Assembly (NCBI RefSeq): GCF_902497625.1
Contig: NZ_CABVGX010000054.1
Span: 1 to 38,570, forward strand
From: Pseudomonas fluorescens
GTDB taxonomy: Bacteria > Pseudomonadota > Gammaproteobacteria > Pseudomonadales > Pseudomonadaceae
DNA: 38,570 nt
Direction: 5' to 3'
Shown here: piece by piece, positions 22,255 through 30,278 of the stretch
How the letters are laid out: every line of letters begins with the position of its first letter
Numbering within the stretch: the first letter of the stretch is position 1
Program-made: the position numbers and the translations under genes
The notes under the pieces: model-generated
The model's database searches: none
The model's input: the letters and a program-made list of their open reading frames with translations, nothing else
Told to the model about the DNA's origin: nothing

Positions 22255-24384
22255 TCAGCCGTTGGGCCCTACTGTCGCAACGATGGTCACTTGCTTGTTG
22301 TCAGGAATTTCCTGATAAGCCAACACGTGCAAACCCGGGACTGCCAGTCGGCCAAATCGCGACAACATGGCGCGAACCGGACCGGCTACCAGCAGAATCA
22401 CCGGTTGACCTTGCATTTCCTGACGCTGCGCCGCTTCGATCAACGAACGCTGCAGCTTCTCAGCCATGCTTGGCTCCAGCAGAACGCCCTCTTCCGAGCC
22501 TTGTCCCGCCTTCTGAAGACTATTGAGCAATATCTGTTCCAACCTTGGCTCGAGCGTGATAACTGGCAGCTCGGACTCAGTACCTACAATGCTTTGGACG
22601 ATTGCACGGGATACGCCGACCCGCACGGCCGCCACCAGCGCGGCAGTATCTTGACTCTTGGCAGCATTGTTAGCGATGGCTTCGGCGATGCTGCGGATAT
22701 CACGCACAGGCACCTGCTCAGCCAGCAGTGCCTGCAGGACTTTGAGCAACTGCGACAAAGACACCACGCCAGGCACCAGCTCTTCAGCCAGTTTAGGCGA
22801 GCTTTTGCCCAGCAATTGCATTAGCTGCTGCACTTCTTCGTGGCCGATCAGTTCACTGGAATGCTTGTACAAAATCTGGTTCAAGTGAGTTGCTACTACA
22901 GTACTGGCATCGACCACCGTGTAGCCAAGCGATTGCGCCTGCGCGCGCTGGCTGATTTCGATCCAGACCGCTTCCAGACCAAAAGCCGGATCTTTGGCGG
23001 TGATGCCGTTGAGCGAGCCGTAGACCTGACCGGGGTTGATCGCCAGTTCACGATCCGGGTAAATCTCTGCTTCGGCGAGAATCACGCCCATCAACGTCAG
23101 ACGGTATGCACTCGGTGCCAGGTCGAGGTTGTCGCGGATGTGCACGGTCGGCATCAAGAATCCGAGGTCTTGGGACAGCTTCTTGCGCACGCCCTTGATC
23201 CGCGCCAGCAACTGCCCACCCTGATTGCGGTCAACCAGTGGAATCAGGCGATAGCCCACTTCCAGACCGATCATGTCGATCGGCGTCACGTCGTCCCAGC
23301 CGAGCTCCTTGGTTTCCTGCGCACGGGCCGGAGAAGGCAGCAGTTCCTGCTGACGCTTGACCTCTTGCAGCGCCTGCACCTTGACCACGTTCTGCTTTTT
23401 CCAGAACAGGTACGCGCCGCCCGCTGCGACAGCCGCCATGCTCAGGAAGGAAAAGTGCGGCATGCCGGGTACGATACCCATCACCGCCATGATGGCTGCT
23501 GCCACGGCCAGCGCTTTAGGCGAGGAGAACATCTGACGATTGATCTGCTTGCCCATGTCTTCCGAACCGGACGCGCGGGTCACCATGATGGCGGCGGCGG
23601 TGGACAACAGCAGTGATGGCAATTGCGCCACCAAACCGTCACCGATGGTCAGCAACGCGTACACCTTGCCGGCGTCGCCGAACGTCATGCCGTGCTGGAA
23701 GATACCGACAGCCATGCCGCCAATCAGGTTGATGAACAGAATCAGCAGGCCGGCGATGGCATCACCGCGGACGAATTTGCTGGCACCGTCCATGGACCCG
23801 TAGAACTCGGCTTCCTGCGCAACTTCCGTGCGACGCAGTTTTGCCTGGTTCTGATCGATCAGGCCAGCGTTAAGATCGGCGTCGATCGCCATTTGTTTGC
23901 CGGGCATTGCATCGAGGGTGAAGCGCGCGCTCACCTCGGAAATCCGACCGGCACCTTTGGTCACAACGACGAAGTTGATGATCATCAAAATCGCGAAGAC
24001 CACGATACCGACCACGTAGTTACCGCCGATGACCACTTCACCGAATGCCTGAATCACCTTGCCGGCAGACGCATGCCCGTCCTGGCCATGGAGCATGACC
24101 ACGCGCGTCGAGGCGACGTTCAATGCCAGCCGCAACAACGTGGCGACCAGCAGGATGGTCGGGAACACCGCAAAATCCAGCGGCCGCAAGGCGTAGACGC
24201 AGACCAGCAGAACAACGATCGACAAAGCAATGTTGAACGTGAAAAACACGTCCAGCAGGAACGGCGGGATGGGCAGCATCATCATTGCCAGCATGACCAG
24301 CAGCAACAACGGCACACCCAGATTGCCTCGACTCAAGTCGGCAACGTTCGTGCGAGCAGTGTTGAATAACTGAGAGCGATCCAC
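22255..24384 (-). CDS. flhA: Flagellar export gate protein FlhA
   Basis: FlhA is the large membrane protein of the flagellar type III export gate; its cytoplasmic ring docks chaperone-substrate complexes. The 709-residue protein has about eight membrane helices in the first 330 residues, including the FHIPEP-type region (VSARFTLDAMPGKQMAIDADLNAG), then the cytoplasmic domain with VWIEISQRAQAQSLGYTVVDASTV. The start is GTG at 24382-24384 preceded by GGGGA. A sigma54-type promoter lies about 60 nt upstream (24446-24461), making flhA the first gene of the flhA-flhF-fleN-fliA unit. Confidence 0.97.
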   Translation of the reverse strand: MDRSQLFNTARTNVADLSRGNLGVPLLLLVMLAMMMLPIPPFLLDVFFTFNIALSIVVLLVCVYALRPLDFAVFPTILLVATLLRLALNVASTRVVMLHGQDGHASAGKVIQAFGEVVIGGNYVVGIVVFAILMIINFVVVTKGAGRISEVSARFTLDAMPGKQMAIDADLNAGLIDQNQAKLRRTEVAQEAEFYGSMDGASKFVRGDAIAGLLILFINLIGGMAVGIFQHGMTFGDAGKVYALLTIGDGLVAQLPSLLLSTAAAIMVTRASGSEDMGKQINRQMFSSPKALAVAAAIMAVMGIVPGMPHFSFLSMAAVAAGGAYLFWKKQNVVKVQALQEVKRQQELLPSPARAQETKELGWDDVTPIDMIGLEVGYRLIPLVDRNQGGQLLARIKGVRKKLSQDLGFLMPTVHIRDNLDLAPSAYRLTLMGVILAEAEIYPDRELAINPGQVYGSLNGITAKDPAFGLEAVWIEISQRAQAQSLGYTVVDASTVVATHLNQILYKHSSELIGHEEVQQLMQLLGKSSPKLAEELVPGVVSLSQLLKVLQALLAEQVPVRDIRSIAEAIANNAAKSQDTAALVAAVRVGVSRAIVQSIVGTESELPVITLEPRLEQILLNSLQKAGQGSEEGVLLEPSMAEKLQRSLIEAAQRQEMQGQPVILLVAGPVRAMLSRFGRLAVPGLHVLAYQEIPDNKQVTIVATVGPNG

Positions 24385-24445
24385 CGGTTTTCCCCGTTCC
24401 TTTAAAGCAAACTTTTGACGCCCGAAGCAGGCGCAAGATCGCTAC

Positions 24446-24461
24446 TGCAAGAAGCCTTCCA
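24446..24461 (-). promoter_or_regulatory. Sigma54-type promoter of flhA
   Basis: The minus strand reads TGGAAGGCTTCTTGCA, with GG and GC separated by exactly 10 nt (consensus TGGCAC-N5-TTGCA). It lies about 60 nt upstream of the flhA start. In Pseudomonas this class of promoter is activated by FleQ for early flagellar operons, which fits flhA-flhF-fleN-fliA. Confidence 0.8.
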
Positions 24462-24517
24462 ACTTTTGCAGAGGCAGGGAATAGAGGGTTTAAATGCCGA
24501 TTGGGGCGCAATCAGGA

Positions 24518-24624
24518 GTAGCAGCTGTCGAGCCTGCGAGGCTGCGTCGGCACATTAATCCGGTGCTAATGGCCGGCGAGGACTGCGTCCTCGAACGCAG
24601 CCTCGCGGGCTCGGCAGCTGCTAC
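24518..24624. repeat. REP pair (REPIN-like) between flhB and flhA
   Basis: Two 30-nt inverted arms (24518-24547 and 24595-24624) differ at two positions (core GTAGCAGCTG(C/T)CGAGCC). The middle contains its own hairpin GAGGAC-TGC-GTCCTC (24578-24592). The element lies 9 nt after flhB and upstream of the flhA promoter, so it separates two transcription units. No further gene was seen in the 249-nt flhB-flhA gap. Confidence 0.88.
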
Positions 24625-24633
24625 AGACGGAAC

Positions 24634-25773
24634 TCAGGAATCGCGCCGTAGATCCGGCGGGATCGGCAAGTCATCCTTCAGCGGATCCGGGCGCTTGCCC
24701 TTACCTGCACGGTGCTGGCGAATCTGGTAGACGTAGGCCAGTACCTGAGCTACCGCCAGATACAGCCCGCCCGGAATTTCCTGATCAAGCTCGGTGGAGT
24801 AATAGATGGACCGCGCGAGCGCCGGAGACTCCAGCAGAAGTACGTTGTTGGCCACTGCGATTTCGCGGATTTTCAGTGCGAGGAAGTCACTGCCCTTGGC
24901 AACCAGCATCGGCGCGCCGCTCTTGTCCGGATCGTACTTGAGCGCCACGGCGTAATGCGTCGGGTTGGTGATGATCACATCCGCCTCGGGAACCGCCGCC
25001 ATCATCCGCCGTTGAGAGACTTCACGCTGCAACTGACGAATGCGCTGCTTGACCTCCGGCTTGCCCTCCTGATCCTTGTGCTCGTCGCGCACCTCCTGCT
25101 TGGTCATCAGCAGTTTCTTGTGGCTTTCCCATAGCTGCACCGGCACGTCCACCGCAGCAATGACAATCAACCCGCACGACATCCACAGCGTACTCCAGCC
25201 CACCACTTGCAAACTGTGAATGATCGCCATGTCCAGCGGCTCATGGGCGATGCGCATCAGGTCGTCGATGTCTGCCGACAACACCATGATGGCGACGGCC
25301 AGGGTGATGACGAATTTGGCGAGCGCCTTCAGCAGTTCAGCCACTGCCTTGAAGGAAAACATACGCTTGAGGCCTGCCGCTGGATTCATGCGGCTGAACT
25401 TCGGTGCCAGTGACCCGGCCGCGAACAGCCAGCCGCCGAGGGAGATCGGGCCGATGATCGCAGCCAGCACCAGAGTGATCATGATCGGCTGAATAGCCAG
25501 CAAGGCCATCAAACCGGAGCTCATCAGGTAGGTGGCCATGGAGCGCTGATCGAGGATGACTTCTCGCGACAGCGTAAAATTCTCCCGCATCATCTCCATC
25601 ATTTCCTGCGCCAGCGCCCCACCGAAGATGAGCAGCGCAGCAGAGCCGGCCAGCATGATCGCCAGGGTATTGAGCTCTTTGGAGCGGGCAATCTCGCCTT
25701 TTTCGCGCGAGTCTTTCTTGCGCTTCTCGGTGGGGTCTTCTGTTTTGTCCGCGCCACTTTCGCTCTCAGCCAT
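24634..25773 (-). CDS. flhB: Flagellar export switch protein FlhB
   Basis: FlhB controls the change from rod/hook to filament export. The 379-residue protein has a basic N-terminus (TEDPTEKRKKDSREKGEIARS), four membrane helices, and a cytoplasmic domain with the self-cleavage motif Asn270-Pro-Thr-His273 (NPTHYAVALKYD). The C-terminal extension is rich in Lys/Arg/Pro. It is the last gene of the fliLMNOPQR-flhB unit, 3 nt after fliR. A free protein resembling only the part after NPTH is encoded at 8825-9154. Confidence 0.97.
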   Translation of the reverse strand: MAESESGADKTEDPTEKRKKDSREKGEIARSKELNTLAIMLAGSAALLIFGGALAQEMMEMMRENFTLSREVILDQRSMATYLMSSGLMALLAIQPIMITLVLAAIIGPISLGGWLFAAGSLAPKFSRMNPAAGLKRMFSFKAVAELLKALAKFVITLAVAIMVLSADIDDLMRIAHEPLDMAIIHSLQVVGWSTLWMSCGLIVIAAVDVPVQLWESHKKLLMTKQEVRDEHKDQEGKPEVKQRIRQLQREVSQRRMMAAVPEADVIITNPTHYAVALKYDPDKSGAPMLVAKGSDFLALKIREIAVANNVLLLESPALARSIYYSTELDQEIPGGLYLAVAQVLAYVYQIRQHRAGKGKRPDPLKDDLPIPPDLRRDS

Positions 25774-25776
25774 GAT

Positions 25777-26562
25777 TCAGCGCGCCTGTGCCAGTTCGCG
25801 TAAAAACTGCAAGGCCTCGGAGGCCAGCGGTTGATACTGATTGAGAATGTCCGCCAGGCCGACCCAGACAATGAACAAGCCGAGCACCAGGGTGAGCGGG
25901 AACCCGATGGAAAAAATGTTCAGCTGAGGCGCCGCGCGGGTCATGATCCCAAACGCAATGTTGACCACCAGCAACGCAGTGATCGCTGGGAGCACAAGGA
26001 CCAGCGCAGAACCCAATACCCAGCCTAGCTTGCCGGCCAGCTCCCAGAAATGATTGACCATCAGACCGCTGCCGACCGGCAGCGTGGTGAAGCTTTCAGT
26101 CAGCACCTCAAAGACCACCAGATGGCCGTTCATCGACAGAAACAGCAAGGTCACCAGCATGGTGAAGAACTGGCCGATCACCGCCACTGACACGCCGTTC
26201 GTAGGGTCGACCATTGACGCGAAACCCATGCCCATCTGGATTGCGACAACCTGCCCCGCCACCACAAAGGCCTGGAAGAACAGTTGCAAGGAAAAACCCA
26301 GTACCGCGCCAATCAGGATCTGCTCGGCGATCAGCATCAATGCCGACAGGTCCAGCGCATTCACGGGCGGCATCGGCGGCAGTCCGGGGGCGATGACCAC
26401 GGTGATCGCCAGGGCAAAGTAAAGGCGCACGCGCGTCGGCACGAGTGTGGTGCCAAAAATGGGCATGACCATCAGCAACGAACCGATGCGAAATAGCGGC
26501 AGCATGAACGTCGCCACCCAGGTACTGATCTGGGTATCGGTCAGCTGTAGCAGCGACTCCAT
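25777..26562 (-). CDS. fliR: Flagellar export gate protein FliR
   Basis: FliR is one of the three core proteins (FliP5Q4R1) of the export pore. The 261-residue protein has about six hydrophobic helices and family motifs such as LFRIGSLLMVMPIFG near the start, FSLQLFFQAFVVAGQVVAIQMG in the middle and GFPLTLVLGLFIVWVG near the end. It starts with ATG 3 nt after fliQ and is followed by flhB. Confidence 0.95.
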   Translation of the reverse strand: MESLLQLTDTQISTWVATFMLPLFRIGSLLMVMPIFGTTLVPTRVRLYFALAITVVIAPGLPPMPPVNALDLSALMLIAEQILIGAVLGFSLQLFFQAFVVAGQVVAIQMGMGFASMVDPTNGVSVAVIGQFFTMLVTLLFLSMNGHLVVFEVLTESFTTLPVGSGLMVNHFWELAGKLGWVLGSALVLVLPAITALLVVNIAFGIMTRAAPQLNIFSIGFPLTLVLGLFIVWVGLADILNQYQPLASEALQFLRELAQAR

Positions 26563-26565
26563 GGT

Positions 26566-26835
26566 CTAGCCGATGACCCGCGGAATATTGCCATACAGCT
26601 GCAGGATATATTCCATGAAGGTCTGCACCAGCCAGGGGCCGGCGACGATCAGCGTGACCAGCATCACCAGCAGACGCGGAAGAAAGCTCAGCGTCTGTTC
26701 GTTGATCTGGGTGGCGGCCTGGAACATTGCCACCATCAAGCCCACCAACAAACTCGGAATCACCAGCACCGCCACCATCACGGTGGTGAGCCAGAGCGCT
26801 TCTCGAAAGATGTCGACCGCAACTTCCGGCGTCAT
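26566..26835 (-). CDS. fliQ: Flagellar export gate protein FliQ
   Basis: An 89-residue two-helix protein of the export pore (VVMVAVLVIPSLLVGLMVAMF and LLVMLVTLIVAGPWLV) with the conserved loop QAATQINEQTLSFLPR between them. The ATG overlaps the fliP stop as ATGA, in agreement with the conserved order fliP-fliQ-fliR. Confidence 0.96.
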   Translation of the reverse strand: MTPEVAVDIFREALWLTTVMVAVLVIPSLLVGLMVAMFQAATQINEQTLSFLPRLLVMLVTLIVAGPWLVQTFMEYILQLYGNIPRVIG

Positions 26836-27590
26836 GGGGAAACACCTCCGAAGCTGCTCGCCAGGGTGCCGATGATCAACGCCCAGCCATCCACCAGCAC
26901 AAACAACATGATTTTGAACGGCAGGGAAATGATCAGCGGCGAAAGCATCATCATACCCATGGCCATCAGCACGCTGGCGACCACGAGGTCGATGATCAGG
27001 AACGGAATGAAGATCATGAAACCGATCTGGAACGCGGTCTTCAATTCAGAGGTGACGAACGCCGGTACCAGAATGGTCAAAGGCGCCTGATCAGGTGTAG
27101 CGATGTCGGTGCGCTTGGACAGGCGCATGAACAACTCGAGATCGCTGCTGCGGGTTTGCGCGAGCATGAAGTCCTTGATCGGCACCTGCGCCTTGGCGAC
27201 GGCATCCTGGGCGGAGAGTGTTTCCGCCAGATACGGCTGCAAGGCATCCTGGTTCACCCGGTCGAATACCGGCGCCATGATGAACAACGTCAGGAACAAC
27301 GCCATGCCGGTGAGGATCTGGTTCGACGGCGTCTGCTGCAGGCCCAACGCCTGACGCAGGATCGAGAACACAATGATGATCCGTGTGAAACTGGTCATCA
27401 GCATGACGAACGCTGGAATGAAACTCAGCGCAGTCATGATCAGCAGGATCTGCAGACTGACCGAGTATTCCTGCGCGCCCTCGGCATTGGTGCCCAGGGT
27501 GATTGCCGGAATCGACAGCGGATCGGCGGCGTAAACCAGCGGCGCGGCCAGCATCAGGGCCAGCGTCAAGACGATGCGGAGCGCACCCAT
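26832..27590 (-). CDS. fliP: Flagellar export gate protein FliP
   Basis: FliP builds most of the export pore. The 252-residue protein has a cleavable signal peptide (MGALRIVLTLALMLAAPLVYA), then helices with the family motifs SFTRIIIVFSILRQALGLQQTPSNQILTG (split over residues about 67-95) and the C-terminal MGMMMLSPLIISLPFKIMLFVLVDGW. It begins within the fliO stop (TAATG) and overlaps fliQ. Confidence 0.97.
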   Translation of the reverse strand: MGALRIVLTLALMLAAPLVYAADPLSIPAITLGTNAEGAQEYSVSLQILLIMTALSFIPAFVMLMTSFTRIIIVFSILRQALGLQQTPSNQILTGMALFLTLFIMAPVFDRVNQDALQPYLAETLSAQDAVAKAQVPIKDFMLAQTRSSDLELFMRLSKRTDIATPDQAPLTILVPAFVTSELKTAFQIGFMIFIPFLIIDLVVASVLMAMGMMMLSPLIISLPFKIMLFVLVDGWALIIGTLASSFGGVSP

Positions 27591-28054
27591 TACTTCGTAT
27601 CCTTATGATCCTTGCCCATCAGCTCCATCAGGCGCCGGGCGAACTCGGGGGTGGCTTTTTCTGTCCCGTCCGGCACTTCGACCGGCTCTTTGAGCACGTG
27701 TAATGCGGTGATGCTCCCAGGACTCAGACCGAGCAGAATCTGCTCGTTACCGACCTGCACCAGCACCAGACGATCACGCGGCCCAAGTGCGCGGGAGCCG
27801 ATCAGTTCGATCACTTGCCCCCTGCCTGCCGGCCCGGCCTGCTGAACCCGGCGCAGTAGCCAGGCGAGAAAGAAAATCAGCCCCAGCACGAGCAGCAAGC
27901 CGAGCACTAGCTGTGTCAGTTGACCTGCCACTCCGCCGCCGACCGCAGGCGCCGCCGCAGCCGTGGCGGACGCCGTGGCCACAGGCTCTGCCGCCAGAAT
28001 GCTAAAGGGCACCAGCAACGCCAAAGCGAGCACACAACCCAGAAGCCTTTTCAC
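27590..28054 (-). CDS. fliO: Flagellar export assembly protein FliO
   Basis: FliO helps FliP form the export pore. The 154-residue protein has a signal-like N-terminus (KRLLGCVLALALLVPFSILAA), an Ala-rich stretch, one membrane helix (LTQLVLGLLLVLGLIFFLAWLL) and a small cytoplasmic domain (IELIGSRALGPRDRLVLVQVGNEQILLGLSPG). It lies directly after fliN with no spacer and shares one base with fliP. Confidence 0.93.
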   Translation of the reverse strand: MKRLLGCVLALALLVPFSILAAEPVATASATAAAAPAVGGGVAGQLTQLVLGLLLVLGLIFFLAWLLRRVQQAGPAGRGQVIELIGSRALGPRDRLVLVQVGNEQILLGLSPGSITALHVLKEPVEVPDGTEKATPEFARRLMELMGKDHKDTK

Positions 28055-28513
28055 TCAGCGCAGCTTCTTGATGCGTTCGCTTGGGCTGATCACGTCGGTC
28101 AGGCGAATGCCAAACTTTTCGTTGACCACGACCACTTCACCGTGGGCGATCAATGTGCCGTTGACCAGCACGTCGAGCGGCTCGCCAGCCAGACGATCAA
28201 GTTCGATCACCGAGCCCTGGTTAAGCTGCAGCAGGTTGCGGATGTTGATATCGGTGCTACCCACTTCCATGGAGATCGACACCGGGATATCAAGGATCAC
28301 ATCCAGGTTCGGACCGTCGAGGGTCACCGGGTCATTGTTCTTCGGCACGCTGCCGAATTCTTCCATCGCAAGGCGATTGGACGGCGAGCTCGCGGCGTCA
28401 GCGGCCAACAAGGCATCGATATCGTCCTGCCCGCCGTCACCCGATTCTTCCAGAGCCGCAGCCCATTCATCGGCCAGTGCCTGGTCGTCCTGGGTGTTCA
28501 TGTCGTTAGCCAT
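28055..28513 (-). CDS. fliN: Flagellar switch protein FliN
   Basis: FliN forms the lower C ring with FliM and docks the FliH-FliI complex. The 152-residue protein has an acidic N-terminal region with a FliM-like segment (GGQDDIDALLAA) and the C-terminal SpoA domain (LDVILDIPVSISMEVGSTDINIRNLLQLNQGSVIELDRLAGEPLDVLVNG, read across positions). ATG at 28511-28513 (MANDMNTQD) or the ATG just before it is the start; GAGG lies upstream. The frame extends a further 15 codons without a ribosome site. Confidence 0.95.
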   Translation of the reverse strand: MANDMNTQDDQALADEWAAALEESGDGGQDDIDALLAADAASSPSNRLAMEEFGSVPKNNDPVTLDGPNLDVILDIPVSISMEVGSTDINIRNLLQLNQGSVIELDRLAGEPLDVLVNGTLIAHGEVVVVNEKFGIRLTDVISPSERIKKLR

Positions 28514-28580
28514 CATTTGTCCTCGGCGTGCAACTGTTCTATCGAAGCAGTCATTTAGCAAATAGGGGGAGGAGCACCGA

Positions 28581-29549
28581 TCAGCGGCGCTCGATCGGCT
28601 CGATCACTTGCAACGCGAGGTTGCCTTTGTGCGAGCCCATCTTGACCTTGAAGGCCGGTACGCCATTGGCGCGCATGATCATCTCTTCGGGCATTTCCAC
28701 CGGAATAATATCGCCCGGCTGCATGTGCAGAATGTCCCGCAGGCGCAACTGGCGACGGGCAACCGTGGCACCGATTGGCACATCAACGTCAAGCACGTCC
28801 TGACGCAACGCGTTGACCCAGCGCTCGTCCTGGTCGTCGAGGTCCGACTGGAAGCCGGCGTCGAGCATTTCGCGCACCGGCTCGATCATCGAGTACGGCA
28901 TGGTCACGTGCAGGTCGCCGCCACCGCCATCAAGTTCGATGTGGAAGGTCGACACTACAATGGCTTCGCTCGGGCCGACGATATTGGCCATGGCCGGGTT
29001 CACTTCCGAGTTGATGTACTCGAAGTTCACTTCCATGATCGCCTGCCAGGCTTCCTTCAAATCGACGAAAGCCTGCTCCAGCACCATGCGCACCACACGC
29101 AGTTCGGTCGGAGTGAATTCCCGCCCTTCGATCTTGGCGTGACGACCGTCGCCACCGAAAAAGTTGTCCACCAGCTTGAACACCAGTTTGGCGTCAAGGA
29201 TGAACAGCGCGGTGCCGCGCAAGGGCTTGATCTTGACCAGGTTGAGGCTGGTCGGCACGTACAGCGAGTGCACGTACTCGCCAAACTTCATCACCTGCAC
29301 ACCGCCGACGGCGACGTCCGCCGAACGACGCAGCATGTTGAACATGCTGATGCGGGTGTAGCGGGCGAAACGTTCATTGATCATTTCCAGGGTCGGCATG
29401 CGTCCGCGGACGATGCGATCCTGACTGGTCAGGTCGTAGCTTTTGACACTGCCCGGTTCGGCAGCGGTATCGGTCTGTACCAGACCATCGTCGACGCCGT
29501 GCAACAGCGCGTCGATCTCATCCTGGGACAGCAGGTCCTGCACGGCCAT
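28581..29549 (-). CDS. fliM: Flagellar motor switch protein FliM
   Basis: FliM is the C-ring protein that binds CheY-P. The 322-residue protein has the N-terminal CheY-binding segment (LLSQDEIDALL, residues 6-16), the middle CheC-like domain that contacts FliG (RFARYTRISMFNMLRRSADV; GRHAKIEGREFTPTELRV), and a C-terminal SpoA domain (LDVDVPIGATVARRQLRLRDILHMQPGD). It lies 9 nt after fliL and 67 nt before fliN. Confidence 0.97.
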   Translation of the reverse strand: MAVQDLLSQDEIDALLHGVDDGLVQTDTAAEPGSVKSYDLTSQDRIVRGRMPTLEMINERFARYTRISMFNMLRRSADVAVGGVQVMKFGEYVHSLYVPTSLNLVKIKPLRGTALFILDAKLVFKLVDNFFGGDGRHAKIEGREFTPTELRVVRMVLEQAFVDLKEAWQAIMEVNFEYINSEVNPAMANIVGPSEAIVVSTFHIELDGGGGDLHVTMPYSMIEPVREMLDAGFQSDLDDQDERWVNALRQDVLDVDVPIGATVARRQLRLRDILHMQPGDIIPVEMPEEMIMRANGVPAFKVKMGSHKGNLALQVIEPIERR

Positions 29550-29558
29550 GTCGTGTTC

Positions 29559-30062
29559 CTACTGCAGTACGAAATTAGTGAAAAGCAACTGTTCGATGGC
29601 CACTTTGCCGAGTTCTTTCTGCGCCACTTCCTGCACGCTGGCCGTCGCTTTCTGGCGCAGCATTTCCTGACCCACCGGCGATGCGAGTGTGGCGAAGTCC
29701 TGGCCGGAGAACAGCATGACGAGGTTGTTGCGGATAACCGGCATGTGCACTTTCAGCGCATCAAGGTCAGCCTGGTTGCGCCCTTGCATGGTGATGCTGA
29801 CCTGCATGTAGCGCTGACGACCGCCCTGGTTGTAATTGGCCACGAAGGCTGGTGCCATGGCCTCGAAAACCGCCGCCTGCTTACCGACCGGAGCGGTTTC
29901 GGCGGTGGTTTCAGGCTTGGCCTGAGCGCCATGCATGAAGAACCACGTCGCACCCACGGACAAACCGATCGCCAGCAGCAGGGCCACCACAATCAAAATG
30001 ATCAGCTTGAGTTTGCCTTTGGTAGCGGGGTCTTTTACTGCTGCTGCTTCGCTCTTCGCCAT
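29559..30062 (-). CDS. fliL: Flagellar basal body protein FliL
   Basis: FliL surrounds the stator at the basal body. The 167-residue protein has one membrane helix (LIILIVVALLLAIGLSVGATW) and a periplasmic SPFH-like domain (FVANYNQGGRQRYMQVSITMQG, then the conserved HMPVIRNNLVMLFSGQDF). First gene of the fliLMNOPQR-flhB unit; its promoter is the sigma54-type site at 30113-30128. Confidence 0.95.
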   Translation of the reverse strand: MAKSEAAAVKDPATKGKLKLIILIVVALLLAIGLSVGATWFFMHGAQAKPETTAETAPVGKQAAVFEAMAPAFVANYNQGGRQRYMQVSITMQGRNQADLDALKVHMPVIRNNLVMLFSGQDFATLASPVGQEMLRQKATASVQEVAQKELGKVAIEQLLFTNFVLQ

Positions 30063-30112
30063 GCCAATAATCCGTCACTATTCGGGTTTTCACAGGTGCA
30101 CGGCAAGGCAGG

Positions 30113-30128
30113 AGCAAGTGTTATGCCA
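30113..30128 (-). promoter_or_regulatory. Sigma54-type promoter of fliL
   Basis: The minus strand reads TGGCATAACACTTGCT, a near-consensus match with GG and GC 10 nt apart. It lies about 50 nt upstream of the fliL start and downstream of a REP pair that separates it from fliK. Confidence 0.87.
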
Positions 30129-30171
30129 GAAGTGTCTGGGAGAAGACTGGCGGGATCAACCCTGAACCAAA

Positions 30172-30261
30172 TGTGGGAGCGAGCCCGCTCGCGAAGGAAG
30201 CGTTACAGTCATCAGAGATGTTGAGTGCAAAACCGCTTAAGCGAGCAGGCTCGCTCCCACA
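30172..30261. repeat. REP pair (REPIN-like) between fliK and fliL
   Basis: Inverted arms TGTGGGAGCGAGCCCGCTCG (starting 30172) and its partner ending CAGGCTCGCTCCCACA (30246-30261) are typical of Pseudomonas REPs of the GTGGGAGC type, as at 9925-9953. The element stands between the end of fliK and the fliL promoter. Confidence 0.92.
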
Positions 30262-30278
30262 GGATGATGTGCTTTGGC

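Noticed and set aside
21283..22824. 513-codon plus-strand open frame opposite flhF and flhA
   Set aside because: Antisense frame crossing two real genes and their intergenic gap; Gln/His/Arg-rich with no recognisable family.
28608..30224. 538-codon plus-strand open frame opposite fliM-fliL
   Set aside because: Antisense shadow of FliM and FliL; low-complexity composition (His, Val, Arg), no domain, no ribosome site.
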